Below are positions 1-11,706 of a DNA stretch of 64,000 nucleotides, piece after piece. The stretch is from Tetrahymena thermophila SB210 (taxonomy: Eukaryota > Ciliophora > Oligohymenophorea > Hymenostomatida > Tetrahymenidae), in contig NW_002476052.1 in assembly GCF_000189635.1 (NCBI RefSeq), positions 187,784-251,783 of the forward strand, read 5' to 3'. Numbering within the stretch: the first letter of the stretch is position 1; each line of letters opens with the position of its first letter. Below the pieces are notes generated by a model. It did no database searches. It was not told where the DNA came from and saw only the letters and a list, made by a program, of their open reading frames with translations. The translations under genes and the position numbers were made by a program.

Positions 1-1
1 T

Positions 2-1030
2 CTCTCTTACAAAAGCAACAAATACAAAACCTAAAAACTTTAAAAGGCAAACATATTTTTCTAGAACTGCTAAGAAGAAGCAGAAATGTAAAATTAAGAA
101 TAAAAGAAATCAATTATCAACATGCTCAAATCGAAATTTATAGGAATTAAAATAAAAAGTAGTGAATATCTTGCCTATTATTTTAATTGCTTTAAAATCT
201 TTAACAATGAGAAGCTTGAAATAATAAATTTTGGAACAAAACAGATACTAAATTATACAGATATTTGTTTTATAGTAAATAAATTGATTGAATTAGAAAA
301 GTTAAAAGCATTACTTCTTAATGAATAATAAATTTATTTATTTGATTTCATCCCTAAGCCTTAAATTGATATAAGCATCATAAGAGAAATTTAATAAAAC
401 TAAAATGAAAGAGTTTCAAATATAAAATTATAGAACTCAATTTAATAATAGCAAGATAAAACATAAAAAATAAAAAATGAAATCTAAAGCGAATTAAATA
501 AGCAGTTTAACATACTTTCAATCCAAACAAAAACAACATATGAAAAGGCAAAGGATGCATAATAGGCATTTAACTAGATTTACAGAGATAAGCAAAAGAA
601 CTCCAAAATAGATTTAAAATTAATCTAATTACTTGACTAAGAACTCGTAGAATTATTTGATGGTAATGCATTTTAAGAAAAGAATTTACATACAACATTA
701 TCATTTAATCAGCAAATAAGTAATGTAAAATAAAAACATAATCCTTACTACTCACCCGTATATAGTAGGCGTGATAGATTGTTATCAAATAAAATTCCAA
801 CTCAATTTAGTAATGTTTTAAATTTCAATGAAGAACTAAAAAATAGAAAATCTAATGATGAAGAGTTTTCCTAAAGTGAAGATGTGACAGAAACAGATAC
901 CAAATTGTAAACTTACTATCCTAGAGCTAAAAATTTCATTCAAATTACTAATCTAAGAAATCTAACAATACAGAAAGAAATAGAATCATCAATTTTGCAG
1001 AAAAAAGATATAAAAAATGAAAATTTTTGA
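2..1030 (+). CDS. Two-span membrane protein family, copy 0 (5'-partial, subfamily A)
   Basis: This is the 3' end of a gene that starts before the window. The frame is open from base 2 to the TGA at 1028-1030 when TAA/TAG are read as Gln (342 codons). It matches the cytoplasmic C-terminal half of the complete copies at 4792 and 7702. It carries the family's best conserved block (about 122-345: KSKF-GIKIKSSEYLAYYF, then INFGTKQILNYTDICFIVNK, then FDFIPKP) and the TYEKAKDAQ / KIDLKLIQLLDQELVELFD segment, nearly identical in DNA to copies 2 and 3. The transmembrane part lies outside the window. Function is unknown. The family assignment is certain from the repeated sequence; the role is not inferable. 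Confidence 0.85.
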
Positions 1031-1701
1031 TAGTGTAATTTTAGTTGATAAGTATGTTAACATTCAAGTTTAAAATTATTATGAAAAGATTAAAATAAAA
1101 TATTTTCTTATTATATTTTTTTTAAAAATATTTAACTATGATAAAAATTATTTGTTTTATTTTATGTAAAAATATATTTTATGATAAAATAATAACTATT
1201 TTAAATAAAAGAGATATAATTTGTTAAAAAAATTATTTACTGCAAAATTTTAATAAAATAAATTAATTTAAAATATAATTTCAATAAATATTATCAATCC
1301 TTAAAACAGGAACAGCAATATTTTAGAAAATATTTTTTATTGAATTTTTAGTAAGTTATTGTGGTAAATTATTTAGTCTAATTTTTTGGATATAAATTAC
1401 TTACATTGGTGTTAAATTAGCATCTATTTATTTTATAATATTTAATGATTAAAATATATAATAAATAATAAAAATAATCAACCAAATAAATAAATGTTTT
1501 TAATGTAAGAAATTGAAATACTGAATAAATTGTATTTCTTATTATGCTTGGGTAATAAATATATGTCTATCTTTTACTTATAATTATTTAATTAAATTAA
1601 TTAATTAATAAATAAAATAAAATCAATTGTTCAAAATTATCATTAACTAAATAATAAATTAATCAAAAAAGTAAGAATATTTTAATTTAAAGTAATTAGT
1701 T
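1031..1701. other. Intergenic, copy 0 to copy 1
   Basis: No gene seen. The first 280 bases or so after the copy 0 stop resemble the DNA just downstream of copy 2 (7018-7280), so the duplicated unit includes 3' flanking sequence. The rest is low-complexity AT-rich DNA. Confidence 0.7.
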
Positions 1702-3948
1702 ATGTTTGCTGAATCATATATTTACAACAAATAAAACTGTATATTCGGATTACTTTAAGGGATTGACATTTTTGGTGTAGGTATTAGTATAAGGTTTAAT
1801 TAATAGAGCAAGCACAAGACAGGTTTTGGAGGTTTAATTACTTTAATATTGGGTGGCTTATTATTTGTTCTTTTAGTTTAATCTATTTTATCAATTATTA
1901 ATAAGTCAAATCCTCATGTAATTTTTTAGTAGGACTTTGTTTCTAATCCATCGCGATATAATTTAACTAACGAGAACTTTTCATTTGCAATAACATTGCT
2001 TGATTCTTAGTTTAATCCAATATATGACAAAAGTATATTTAGAATCGAAGGTAATTTTCTCTACAAAGAACCATAATTAAATACTGATGGTAGTGAAAGT
2101 ACTTCTATTTTTAAGAATAAAGTGATTGAATTTGAGCTCTGTACTACGTAAAGCTTCTAAGTAAAAGGCACAGAAAGTTATTTTTTGAGTTTGGATTACT
2201 AGAGCATGTATTGCTTTAAAGACATCAACGATTACTATCTCGTAGGCTAGTTTGAAATGGAAGAATTTTCAGTTATTTAAATTAACGTTATCCCTTGTGA
2301 TTAATCTGATCCTAATAATTAAGTATAGTGTATGGAAGAATCTAAAAAAAATAATATACTTTCTCATGCTTAATTATAAGTTTACTATATAAACCAGGTA
2401 GTTCAAGTTGAAAGCCAATAGCAACCATTCAAGCCTATGGGAATTACTTATTTTTGGGAAAGCAACATTGATTTTTTATAGAATATTAATTTAATGTTTA
2501 TGAAAACATATATTCAAGATGATATTGGAGTTATTTTTGAAAATAATGTTTAAAATAGTTCTTTACTTTTTAGCAGAGAGCGTACAACTATGTCAAGCAA
2601 AAAGGACCTATCGATTTATTAACTTAGCTTGTACTTAGAAAAGAACAAAGAATAAACTTATTCAAGAAAATACTAGAAGATTTTTGACTGTTTTTCTTCT
2701 ATTGGTGGAATCTACAATGTTCTATTTGCTATAGGTTGCATAATTGCTCAGCCTTACTCCTAAATTTAATTAAATAGAAAACTGTTTAACTCTACTTTTT
2801 AAGTTAATACAAATGATGGAAATAATTAACTAAACGATAGTCAAAGTATTATCAAATCAAATACCAAAAAAAATAATTCCAAAAAAGAGGAAGCAGAAAT
2901 TTAAAATGATTTAAAAAACAATAACGATAAATTTTAAATAGATAAATTAGAAAAAGCGAACTAATTTTTTAAAGGATCTTAAATTGATGAAATTATAGAG
3001 GATAATGAAAGCAGTAAGTCAGTTCTTGATTTGTTCAAGTAGCAATTTAATGTAATTAAGATTTAAACTAGAGAATATTTATCTTAATATTTTAGCTGCT
3101 TTAAGAGCTAAATGAGAGAATTGATCAATTTTGGAACAAAGTAAATATTTGGCTACACAGACATTTGTTTTATTGTAAATAAGCTTATTGAATTAGAAAA
3201 GCTGAAGGCGATTTTGCTAAATGAAGAGTAGATTAAATTATTTGATTTTATTCCTAAGCCTTCAATTAATCATTAATTTATGAGATAATTTGGAAAGAGA
3301 GATAATAAAGTGGGAAGATGCTTAAAAAATGATCCAAAAATGTAAACTCAAAAAAATGAACAAAAATACTAAAGAAATTAAGAATGTGTTCAAAACCAAA
3401 TACTAAATAAATAATTTAATATTTTATCAGTTTAAAATAAATCAAATTATGAGAAAGCGAGGCAAGCGCAGTAAGCTTTTAACAATATTTACAGGAATAA
3501 ACAAAAGTAATCTAAAATTGACATGAAACTAATTCAGCTGCTTAATCAAGATTTGATTGAATTATTTGATAATAATATATTCTCACAAAATAATTTGGCA
3601 GGCAGTGTTTATTTATTTAATTCATCAATTAGTAGAACAAGATAAAAAATTGACTAATCTCCGATATTCAATCAATAAAACAGATTTTCAAAACAGTTCT
3701 TTAATAAAAACTTCAAAAAATTTAACAAAACTTTGAATTTTAGTTAAGAATTTCAGTATGAAAATGATTGCGAAGTAGACTTTTTTGAAAGTATTCATGA
3801 AGCCTAATTTAATGAAATTACTGAAGCAGATTAGATTATTTAGAATTACTAACCTCAGCGAAAAAACTTTATATCATATACACAATAAAAAAACTAGGTA
3901 TTTTAAAACGATTTTTAACTAAAAAAGCAATTATCAAATAAATAATGA
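1702..3948 (+). CDS. Two-span membrane protein family, copy 1 (subfamily B)
   Basis: Single-exon frame of 748 codons ending at TGA 3946-3948. The start is the ATG aligned with the starts of copies 2-4. Predicted layout: a short N-terminus with the family motif GIDIFGVGI; a hydrophobic span near residues 42-66; an extracytoplasmic domain of about 270 residues with family-conserved Cys (ELCT, MYCF, IPCD, QCMEES); a second span (IGGIYNVLFAIGCIIAQPYS) near residue 335; and a charged, Gln-rich cytoplasmic tail with the INFGTKQIFGYTDICFIVNK block. It belongs with copy 4 rather than with copies 0, 2 and 3: the two share the SVQNKSNYEKA and LAGS tail motifs, and their C-termini diverge from the A type. 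No enzyme motif was recognised. A surface receptor or adhesion-like role is possible but unsupported. Confidence 0.85.
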
Positions 3949-4791
3949 TCAATTATATTGTTTGATAATTATAAATAAATAATTAAATAAAATTTAAAAG
4001 TCTTTATTTCTCATTTGCTTTATTTTATTTCTACCTATTTGTAATATAATATTAGAGTAGTTTGATTAAATGAGCTAATTTTTTTGTTAAAGTTTTATTA
4101 TTTATTTTTTAAACAAGAAAAATAGTCAAAAATGCATTCTAAAATAAAAATTACTTTGCTTTGATAACTGAATATAATTAACTTCAATTTTTTAATCTAT
4201 TTTTTTGTCACATGGAGGTCTTTCATGAATAGCTTTGAATGTATTCTCATAATAAATATTTCTTCAATTACAAAATCATTAAAAATATATTTTATTTGTC
4301 ACATAATTACCCTCATTTTACAAATTTAATTTGATTCATAAATACATATAAAATAACAAAAAATATGATATAACTTATTTATTTTTCAAAATTAATGACT
4401 ATGTCTGTTTAGCAGCAAGAGTAATATTTTTAAATTGTAAAGTGCTATTAATAGGAACAACATTAGTATGTAATTTAAATAAATGTCTAAAAATTTTTAA
4501 TTACCAGAGCATTTGACTAAAATAATTACTTTTTCAAACATTTAAACATTCACTAATGAAAATTAGTAACAATAAATTTTATCAATTGAAATTATTGGCA
4601 ATAAATTTTACTCCATAAAATTTATATGTTAAGAGAAGTGATGCTTAATCCTACTTTCATAGCTAGCTTCTACTTTATTATTTCTGTTTTAAATATTAGA
4701 CCAGTTAAAAGACTACTTTAATTCAATTCAATCATTCTAAATAAAATAGAAAATTAATAAATAGTTAAACAAAAAAAGCAAAACAAATAAT
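3949..4791. other. Intergenic, copy 1 to copy 2
   Basis: AT-rich spacer with no gene seen. It holds the upstream block shared with copy 3 (4651-4676). Confidence 0.7.
4651..4676 (+). promoter_or_regulatory. Conserved upstream block of copy 2
   Basis: About 26 bases centred on AGCTAGCTTCTACTTT are repeated almost exactly upstream of copy 3. The AGCTAGC core lies 131 bases before the copy 2 ATG and 130 bases before the copy 3 ATG. Neighbouring DNA is much less conserved. It may be a promoter element, or only a recently copied stretch. Confidence 0.4.
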
Positions 4792-7017
4792 ATGTTTTCT
4801 GATTAAGAAGTAATAAGCAACTAAAACTTTATACTTAGATTGCTTTAGGGAATAGACATTTTCGGTGTGGGTATCAATATAAGATTTAATTAGTAGAGCA
4901 AGCACACAACAGGTTTTGGAGGTTTTATTACCTTGGGTTTAATTACTTTACTTCTCATTCTTTTCATTTCATCAATTTAAACCATCATTTAGAAATCGAA
5001 TCCTTCAGTTATTTATCAAGAAAATTTTGTTTCTAATCCATCTCGCTATAACTTAACTAACGAGAACTTTTCATTTGCAATTACTTTACTTGATGCTAGC
5101 TTTAATCCTATTAATGACAAAAGCATTTTTAGAATTGAAGGTAATTTTCTGTATAAAGAACCACAAATAAATTCTGATGGTAGTGTAGGAGAACCTGTTT
5201 TTAAGAATAAAGTGATTGAATTTGAACTCTGTACTGAATAGAGCTTTTAAGTCTAAGGCACTGAAAATTACTTCTTGAGTTTGCAATATAAAAGTATGTA
5301 TTGCTTTAAAAACATCGACGATTACTATCTCGTTGGGCAATTTGAAAAGGATGAATTCTCTGTGATTTAAATTAATGTTATTCCTTGTGATTAAACTGAT
5401 CCCAATAACTAAGTTTAATGCATGGAGGAGTCTAAAAAGAAATAAATCCTTTCATAATCACTATTGCAGGTGTATTACATCACTCGAATAGTATAAGTCA
5501 GTAGCAAATCTTAACCATTCAAACCTATGGGAATCACTTATTTTTGGGAAAATAATATCGAATTTTAGTAGAATATAAGCTTAATGTTTATGAAGACATA
5601 TGTGTAAGATGATGATGGTTTAGTATTTTAAAATAATGTCGAAGATAATACTTTATTATTTAGCAGCGAGCGTACAATGTTGTCCAGCAAGAAAGACTTT
5701 TCAATTTATTAAATTAGCTTGTATTTGGAAAAGAACAAAGAGAAGACTTACATAAGAAAATACTAAAAGATTTTTGATTGCTTTTCTTAGATTGGAGGAA
5801 TCTATAATGTCTTATTTGCAATAGGATGCATATTAGCTTAACCCTATTCATAAATTTAACTAAATAGAAAACTGTTTAATCAAACGTTTAAAGTCAGTAA
5901 CAATAATTAAGATAATCTACTGAATGAAAGTTAAAGTTCAAACAAATCAAGCAAAGCAAACAAAATAAGTAAAAGCAAGGAAATAAAAAAGAGCGCCCTA
6001 GAAAATCAAGGTGATCTTTCTTGCAATAGTAATAAATACTAAAAAAAAGAGCTAGAAAAGGCTAACAGATTTTTTTAGAATTGCTAAGAAGAAGTAGAGG
6101 TTCAAAATGAAGAGTAAAAAAAATCAATTGTAGACATGTTCAAATCGAAATTTGTAGGAATTAAAATAAAAAGTAGTGAATATCTTGCCTATTATTTTGA
6201 TTGCTTCAAAATCTTTAATAATGAGGTGTTTGAAATAATAAATTTTGGAACAAAACATATTCTAAATTATACAGATATTTGTTTCATAGTAAATAAACTG
6301 ATTGAGTTAGAAAAGTTAAAAGCATTGCTACTAAATGAACAATAAATTTAGCTGTTTGATTTCATCCCTAAGCCTTAAATTGATATGAGTATCATAAAAG
6401 ATATTTAATAAAACAAAAATAAAAGACTTCCAAAAATAAAGCAATCGAACTCAATTTAATAATAGCAAGATGAAATCTTAGAAATAAAGAACAAAAGCTA
6501 AATCGGATAAATTAAGCAGTTCAACATTCTTTCAATCTCGAAAAAATCAACATATGAAAAGGCAAAGGATGCATAATCGGCGTTTAACTAGATTTACAGA
6601 GATAAGCAAAAGAACTCCAAAATAGATTTAAAATTAATCTAATTACTTGACTAAGAACTCGTAGAATTATTTGATTGCAATATGCTTTAAGAAAACAATT
6701 TAATTACAAATTTGTCATTTAATCAGCAATTAAGCAAAATGAAAAAAAGAAACAGTTATTACTACTCACCTAGACAAGATAGATTATTATCAAATAAATC
6801 TCCAACTAGATTTAGTAATTCTTTTAATCTCAACGAAGAATTGAAAAAAAGAAAATCTAACGATGAAGACTATTTCTCAATTTATGATGCAGTAGAAACG
6901 GATTCCAGATTATAAACTTACTGTCCAAGAGCAAAAAACTTTATTGAATATACTAATCAAAGGAATATAACAATAGAAAAAGAAATAGAATCATTAAATT
7001 TACAGAAATAAGAATGA
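4792..7017 (+). CDS. Two-span membrane protein family, copy 2 (subfamily A)
   Basis: Intronless frame of 741 codons, stop TGA at 7015-7017. Span 1 is at about residues 43-66 (TGFGGFITLGLITLLLILF). The extracytoplasmic region has four family-conserved Cys at about 146, 169, 198 and 209, which could form disulphides. Span 2 is near 333-355. The cytoplasmic tail contains the conserved block at about 448-525 (KSKFVGIKIKSSEYLAYYF to FDFIPKP), then Lys/Gln-rich sequence and the YSPRQDRLLSNKSPTRFSN region. Long DNA stretches are nearly identical to copy 3, especially about 5100-5340 against 8010-8250. I know no named domain that fits. The two spans and Cys pattern are seen; a receptor-like role is only a guess. 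Confidence 0.88.
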
Positions 7018-7701
7018 TAATATTGATAAAGTGTAATTAATTTTTGTTGGTAAATATTTTAGCATTGAAACTTAAAATTAGTAAGAAATGTTTAAAATAA
7101 ATTATTTTCTCATTAGATTTTTTTCAAAATATTTAACTTAAATTAAAAATTAGAAATTTTATTTTAAATAAAAATATTTTTTGACGAAATGATAGCTATT
7201 TTTAATAAATAGGAAATAATTTGTTAAAAAATATTATTTACTGTAAAGGTTTAATAATTATTAATTTAAAACTTAATTTAATATAATATCAATACTCGTT
7301 TTTTATCTAAAAATTAATTTTTTTTTTATTAAATATTTTTTACTTATTTTTTTTTGTTTATTCAGGTTCGAAATCTATTTCGATACCTTTTTTTATTTTT
7401 TTAAATTTTCTTTTAATTTATAAAATAAAATTTATTATTCTACTAAGATTATATTTGTTACTCCTTAAATAATTATTCGAGAATAGCAATATTTAATTAA
7501 TTGCAAATAATTTTAATCCATAACATACTTTTTCAGATAATTAGAGAATTGAAGCTTAAGTCTACCTTCATAGCTAGCTTCTACTTTTTTATCAATGTTT
7601 ATTAATTAGACCAATTAATATAATACTTTAATTAATTTGTAACATTCAAACTAAAATAAGCCAGTTATTAATAATTAGACAACATTAAATATACAAATAA
7701 T
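7018..7701. other. Intergenic, copy 2 to copy 3
   Basis: No gene seen. It starts with 3' flank homologous to that of copy 0, then low-complexity T-rich DNA, then the conserved upstream block at 7562-7587. Confidence 0.7.
7562..7587 (+). promoter_or_regulatory. Conserved upstream block of copy 3
   Basis: Second occurrence of the block described at 4651-4676, at the same distance from its start codon (AGCTAGC core 130 bases before the ATG). No clear counterpart was seen before copies 1 and 4. Confidence 0.4.
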
Positions 7702-9945
7702 ATGTTTTCTAATAAAGAAGAAACTAACAAATAAAACTTTATAGTTGGATTGCTTTAGGCTATAGATATATTCGGAGTGGGTATCAACATAAGATTTAAC
7801 TAGTAGAGCAAGCACACAACAGGTTTTGGAGGTTTAATTACCTTGGCTTTAACTTCTTTACTTCTCATTCTCTTCATTTCATCAATTTAAAACATCATCA
7901 AGAAATCAAATCCCTCAGTTATTTATCAGGAAGATTTTATTTCTAATCCATCTCAGTATAACTTAACTAACGAGAACTTTTCATTTGCAATAACTTTACT
8001 TGATGCTAACTTTAATCCTATTAATGACAAAAGTATTTTTAGAATTGAAGGTAATTTTCTGTATAAAGAACCACAAATAAATTCTGATGGTAGTGTAGGA
8101 GAACCTGTTTTTAAGAATAAAGTGATTGAATTTGAACTCTGTACTGAATAGAGCTTTTAAGTCTAAGGCACTGAAAGTTACTTCTTGAGTTTGTAATATC
8201 AAAACATGTATTGCTTTAAAAACATCGACGATTACTATCTTGTTGGGCAATTTGAAATGGATTAATTCTCTGTGATTTAGATTAATGTTATTCCTTGTGA
8301 TTAATCAGATCCCAATAACTAAGTTTAATGTATGGAGGAGTCTAAAAAGAATTTAATTCTTTCATAATCATTATTGTAGGTGTATTACATCACTCAAGTA
8401 GTATAAGTCAGTAGCAAATAGTAACCATTCAAACCTATGGGAATTACTTATTTTTGGGAAAATAATATTGATTTTTTGCAGAATGTGAATCTAATGTTCA
8501 TAAAGACATATGTATAAGACGATGATGGTTTAATATTTGAAAATAATATCTAAAATAGTTCTCTACTATTTAGCAGCGAACGTACAATGATGTCAAGCAA
8601 GAAGGACTTTTCAATTTATTAAATTAGCTTGTATTTGGAAAAGAACAAAGAGAAGACTTACATAAGAAAATACTAAAAGATATTTGAATGTTTTTCTTCG
8701 ATTGGAGGTATCTATAATGTCTTGTTTGCAATAGGATGCATATTAGCTTAACCCTATTCACAAATTTAATTAAATAGAAAACTCTTCAATGAAACTTTTT
8801 AGGTCAGTAACAATAATTAAGATAATTTACTGAATGAAAGTTAAAGTTCTAACAAATCAAGCAAAACAAACAAAACAGATAATAACATGGAAGTAAAAAA
8901 TAAAACCATAGGAAATCAAGCTGATCTCTCTTGCAAAAGTAATAAATACAAAGCAAAAAAACTAGAAAAAGCTAACAGATTTTTTTAGAATTGCTTAGAA
9001 GAAGCAGAGATGTAAAATGAAGAGTAAAAGAAATCTATAAAAGATATGTTCAAATAAAAATTTTTAGGAATTAAAATAAAAAGTAGGGAATATCTTGCCT
9101 ATTATTTTAATTGCTTCAAAATCTGTAAAAATGAGATGTTTGAAATAGTAAATTTTGGAACAAAACAGATTCTAAATTATACAGATATTTGTTTCATAGT
9201 AAATAAACTGATTGAGTTAGAAAAGTTAAAAGCATTGTTGCTAAATGAATAATAAATTTAGCTATTTGATTTCATCCCTAAGCCTTAAATTGGTATAAGT
9301 ATCATAAGAGAAATTTAATAAAACTAAAATGATGGAATACCAAAAATAAAGCTATTGAATGCAATTTAATAATAACAAGATAAAACCAAAGAAATAAAGA
9401 GTGAAAACTAAAGTGGATTAAATAAGCAGTTTAACATACTTTCAATCCAGAAAAAATCAACATATGAAAAAGCAAAGGATGCATAATAGGCGTTTAACTA
9501 GATTTACAGAGATAAATAAAAGTACTCCAAAATAGATTTAAAATTAATCTAATTACTTGACTAAGAACTTGTAGAATTATTTGATGGCAATGTGTTTTAA
9601 GAAAATAATTTACTCACAAATATGTCATCTAATCAGTAAATAATTAAAGTGAAATAAAAACAAAATCATTACTACTCACCTATTTCTACTAGACATGATA
9701 GATTATTATCAAATAAAAGTCCAACTTAATTTAGTAATGCTTTTAATTTCAACGAAGAACTAAAAAATAGAAAACATAACGATGAAGACTTTTTTTTAAG
9801 TGAGAATGTGACAGAAACTGATACCAAATTGTAAACTTACTATCCTAGAGCTAAAAATTTTATTTAAATTACTAATCTAAGAAATTTATCTATAGAAAAA
9901 GAAATAGAATCATTGAATTTGCAGAAATAAGCATTATAAAATTGA
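7702..9945 (+). CDS. Two-span membrane protein family, copy 3 (subfamily A)
   Basis: Intronless frame of 747 codons ending at TGA 9943-9945. Same plan as copy 2: a GIDIFGVGI-like N-terminal motif (here AIDIFGVGI), a first span near residues 44-66, a Cys-bearing extracytoplasmic domain, a second span (IGGIYNVLFAIGCILAQPYS) and a long charged tail with NFGTKQILNYTDICFIVNK and FDFIPKP. Its DNA is closest to copy 2 in the 5' half and close to copies 0 and 2 in the tail, so it looks like a recent duplicate or a target of gene conversion. No break was seen; it looks functional. Confidence 0.88.
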
Positions 9946-11370
9946 TAAAAGTGTAATTAATTTTTGTTGATAAATATTTTAGCATTCAAATTTAATGTTA
10001 TTATGGAAATATTAAAGTAAATTATTTTTTATTTAGATTATATCAGTCCAAAATATTAAATTAAAATCAATTTTATTTTAAGTAAAAATATTTTATTATG
10101 AAATAAATAAAAAATCACATATCATTTACTCCAAGTAATTTGTATTTAATTTTAGATATTTAATGTGCAAAATATTTGTTAAATTGTTTTATTTTTGTTA
10201 AATAATAAATATATTTAATAATATCTAATTTATACTTTGAAATTTTATATATATTAAATACAATAATAAAAACTATTATAATATTTATTAAATTTTTCTT
10301 GATTTATTTCTTAGTTTATAACTTTTTCTACTTCATAAATTATATTATTTTTATTCAAATTCTACTTTTATATAAGTTTTATTTTTTTAAAGTTCCAAAT
10401 ACCTTTTCAATTGGATTTATTAGAGAGTTATATAGAGTTGTAAAATTAAACCTAAATGGTGAATTCACCATATATTCTGTTATCTAATTTTTATTACTAT
10501 TAATAAAAAAATTACAAATTTTTAAAAGCCTTTAGGCTATGATCAAGAAATAACTAAAACTATCCAACATATTTAAATAATTGTAAAAATTTATGAATAT
10601 TTTCTCATTTATTGTATTCACTCCTCTCTTAAGTTTAAATATAATAAAAATAAATAATATTTTTAAAATCCTCTATCTTGAATTTGACATTAACCTATCT
10701 AACTTGGAGGAGCAGAGTTTTAATGGTATTATTAACAATAAATTTCATTAATTTATAATCACACCAGGTAGTAAAAGGCATGACTTATGCAAAGCCTGTA
10801 CATTTATGACATTATGGAAATGTGTAAGTTCACCATTCACTTTTATAAAAGTGCCCAATTTATATTTATTTGCCGTGTTAAGTGCCCAAATAATTGCTAA
10901 TCAAATTATTAGTTTAATACTAAAATACAATAAACTAGTAATAAATACAACCTCAACTCAATAGAATAACTAATTCAGTTGGGGTGTTTGGGTTGAATGA
11001 AAAATTCGAAGCACTTGTGAAAAAAAATATGTGTTTTGATTATAAATAAATAAGAAAAAAATATCAATAATTAGTATATATAGTTAATTGGTTTAATTTC
11101 TCATTGATTGAATGACATAACATTTTTTGTTTGCTAGGGTATTTAAAATTAAAGTAAATTTCTTATTTAAGAAATAAAAATAAATCATTAAAAATAGTAA
11201 ATTAATTATATGAATACAAATTTATTAAATAAGAATTTTATGAGATATCTAGCTTCTATTAAATTTATAAAACGTAAGCATAAATTAGAAATGAAAAGTG
11301 GTTAAATAGAAAATTAACTATCAAGGAATTTTAAAAAATTTTAGTTGACTTACCTGTTATTACAAAATAG

Positions 11371-11492
11371 AAGTTTTTATTTAATAAGAATATGCGTAAA
11401 TTAAAAGTAAACACATTGAAAATTTAAGCCAATTTTTTATTTAATAAGAATATGTGTATATATTAAAAGTAAACACAATCGAAATTTAAGCC
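11371..11492. repeat. Short tandem duplication, two units of about 61 bases
   Basis: Two adjacent units share TTTATTTAATAAGAATATG, AAAAGTAAACACA and AATTTAAGCC in order, with a few differences. It lies upstream of copy 4 and is probably a local slippage duplication. Confidence 0.75.
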
Positions 11493-11658
11493 TATGTGAT
11501 TGAATTTTTTTATTTTATTTCATTCTTTTCTATTTCTACTTATTAAAATGACAAATTGAATGAACATCAAATTTTCAATTAATGATTTAGGTATTATAAA
11601 AAACTTTAATTAAATAAATAATAAATAACTCAACCAACAAGATCAAAGCAAAAAGAAT

Positions 11659-11699
11659 TAATAAATAAATAAATAAATAAGTAAGTAAGTAAGTAAATA
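11659..11699. repeat. AATA/AGTA tetranucleotide repeat
   Basis: A run of TAAA units changing to TAAG units ends just before the copy 4 start codon at 11707, inside the presumed 5' leader. Confidence 0.7.
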
Positions 11700-11706
11700 G
11701 AAAAAC

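Larger units (their letters stand above)
9946..11706. other. Intergenic, copy 3 to copy 4
   Basis: No convincing gene. A short frame at 10299-10487 (62 codons) is mostly hydrophobic low-complexity residues. The stretch 10,680-10,990 is less AT-rich than its surroundings and contains a near-perfect small hairpin (CCTCAACT / AGTTGGGG, near 10,950-10,985). It could be remnant coding or element DNA, but nothing identifies it. Confidence 0.5.

Noticed and set aside
5086-5340. Minus-strand 84-codon frame, with a twin at 7996-8250
   Set aside because: Both lie antisense to the same conserved stretch of the membrane-protein genes; their similarity follows from the sense-strand homology.
10299-10487. 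62-codon plus-strand frame in spacer
   Set aside because: Mostly Phe, Tyr, Ile and Leu from A/T runs; no motif and no clear context.
10680-10990. Less AT-rich patch with a small hairpin, considered as a transposon remnant
   Set aside because: No terminal repeats, target-site duplication or recognisable transposase sequence could be found.
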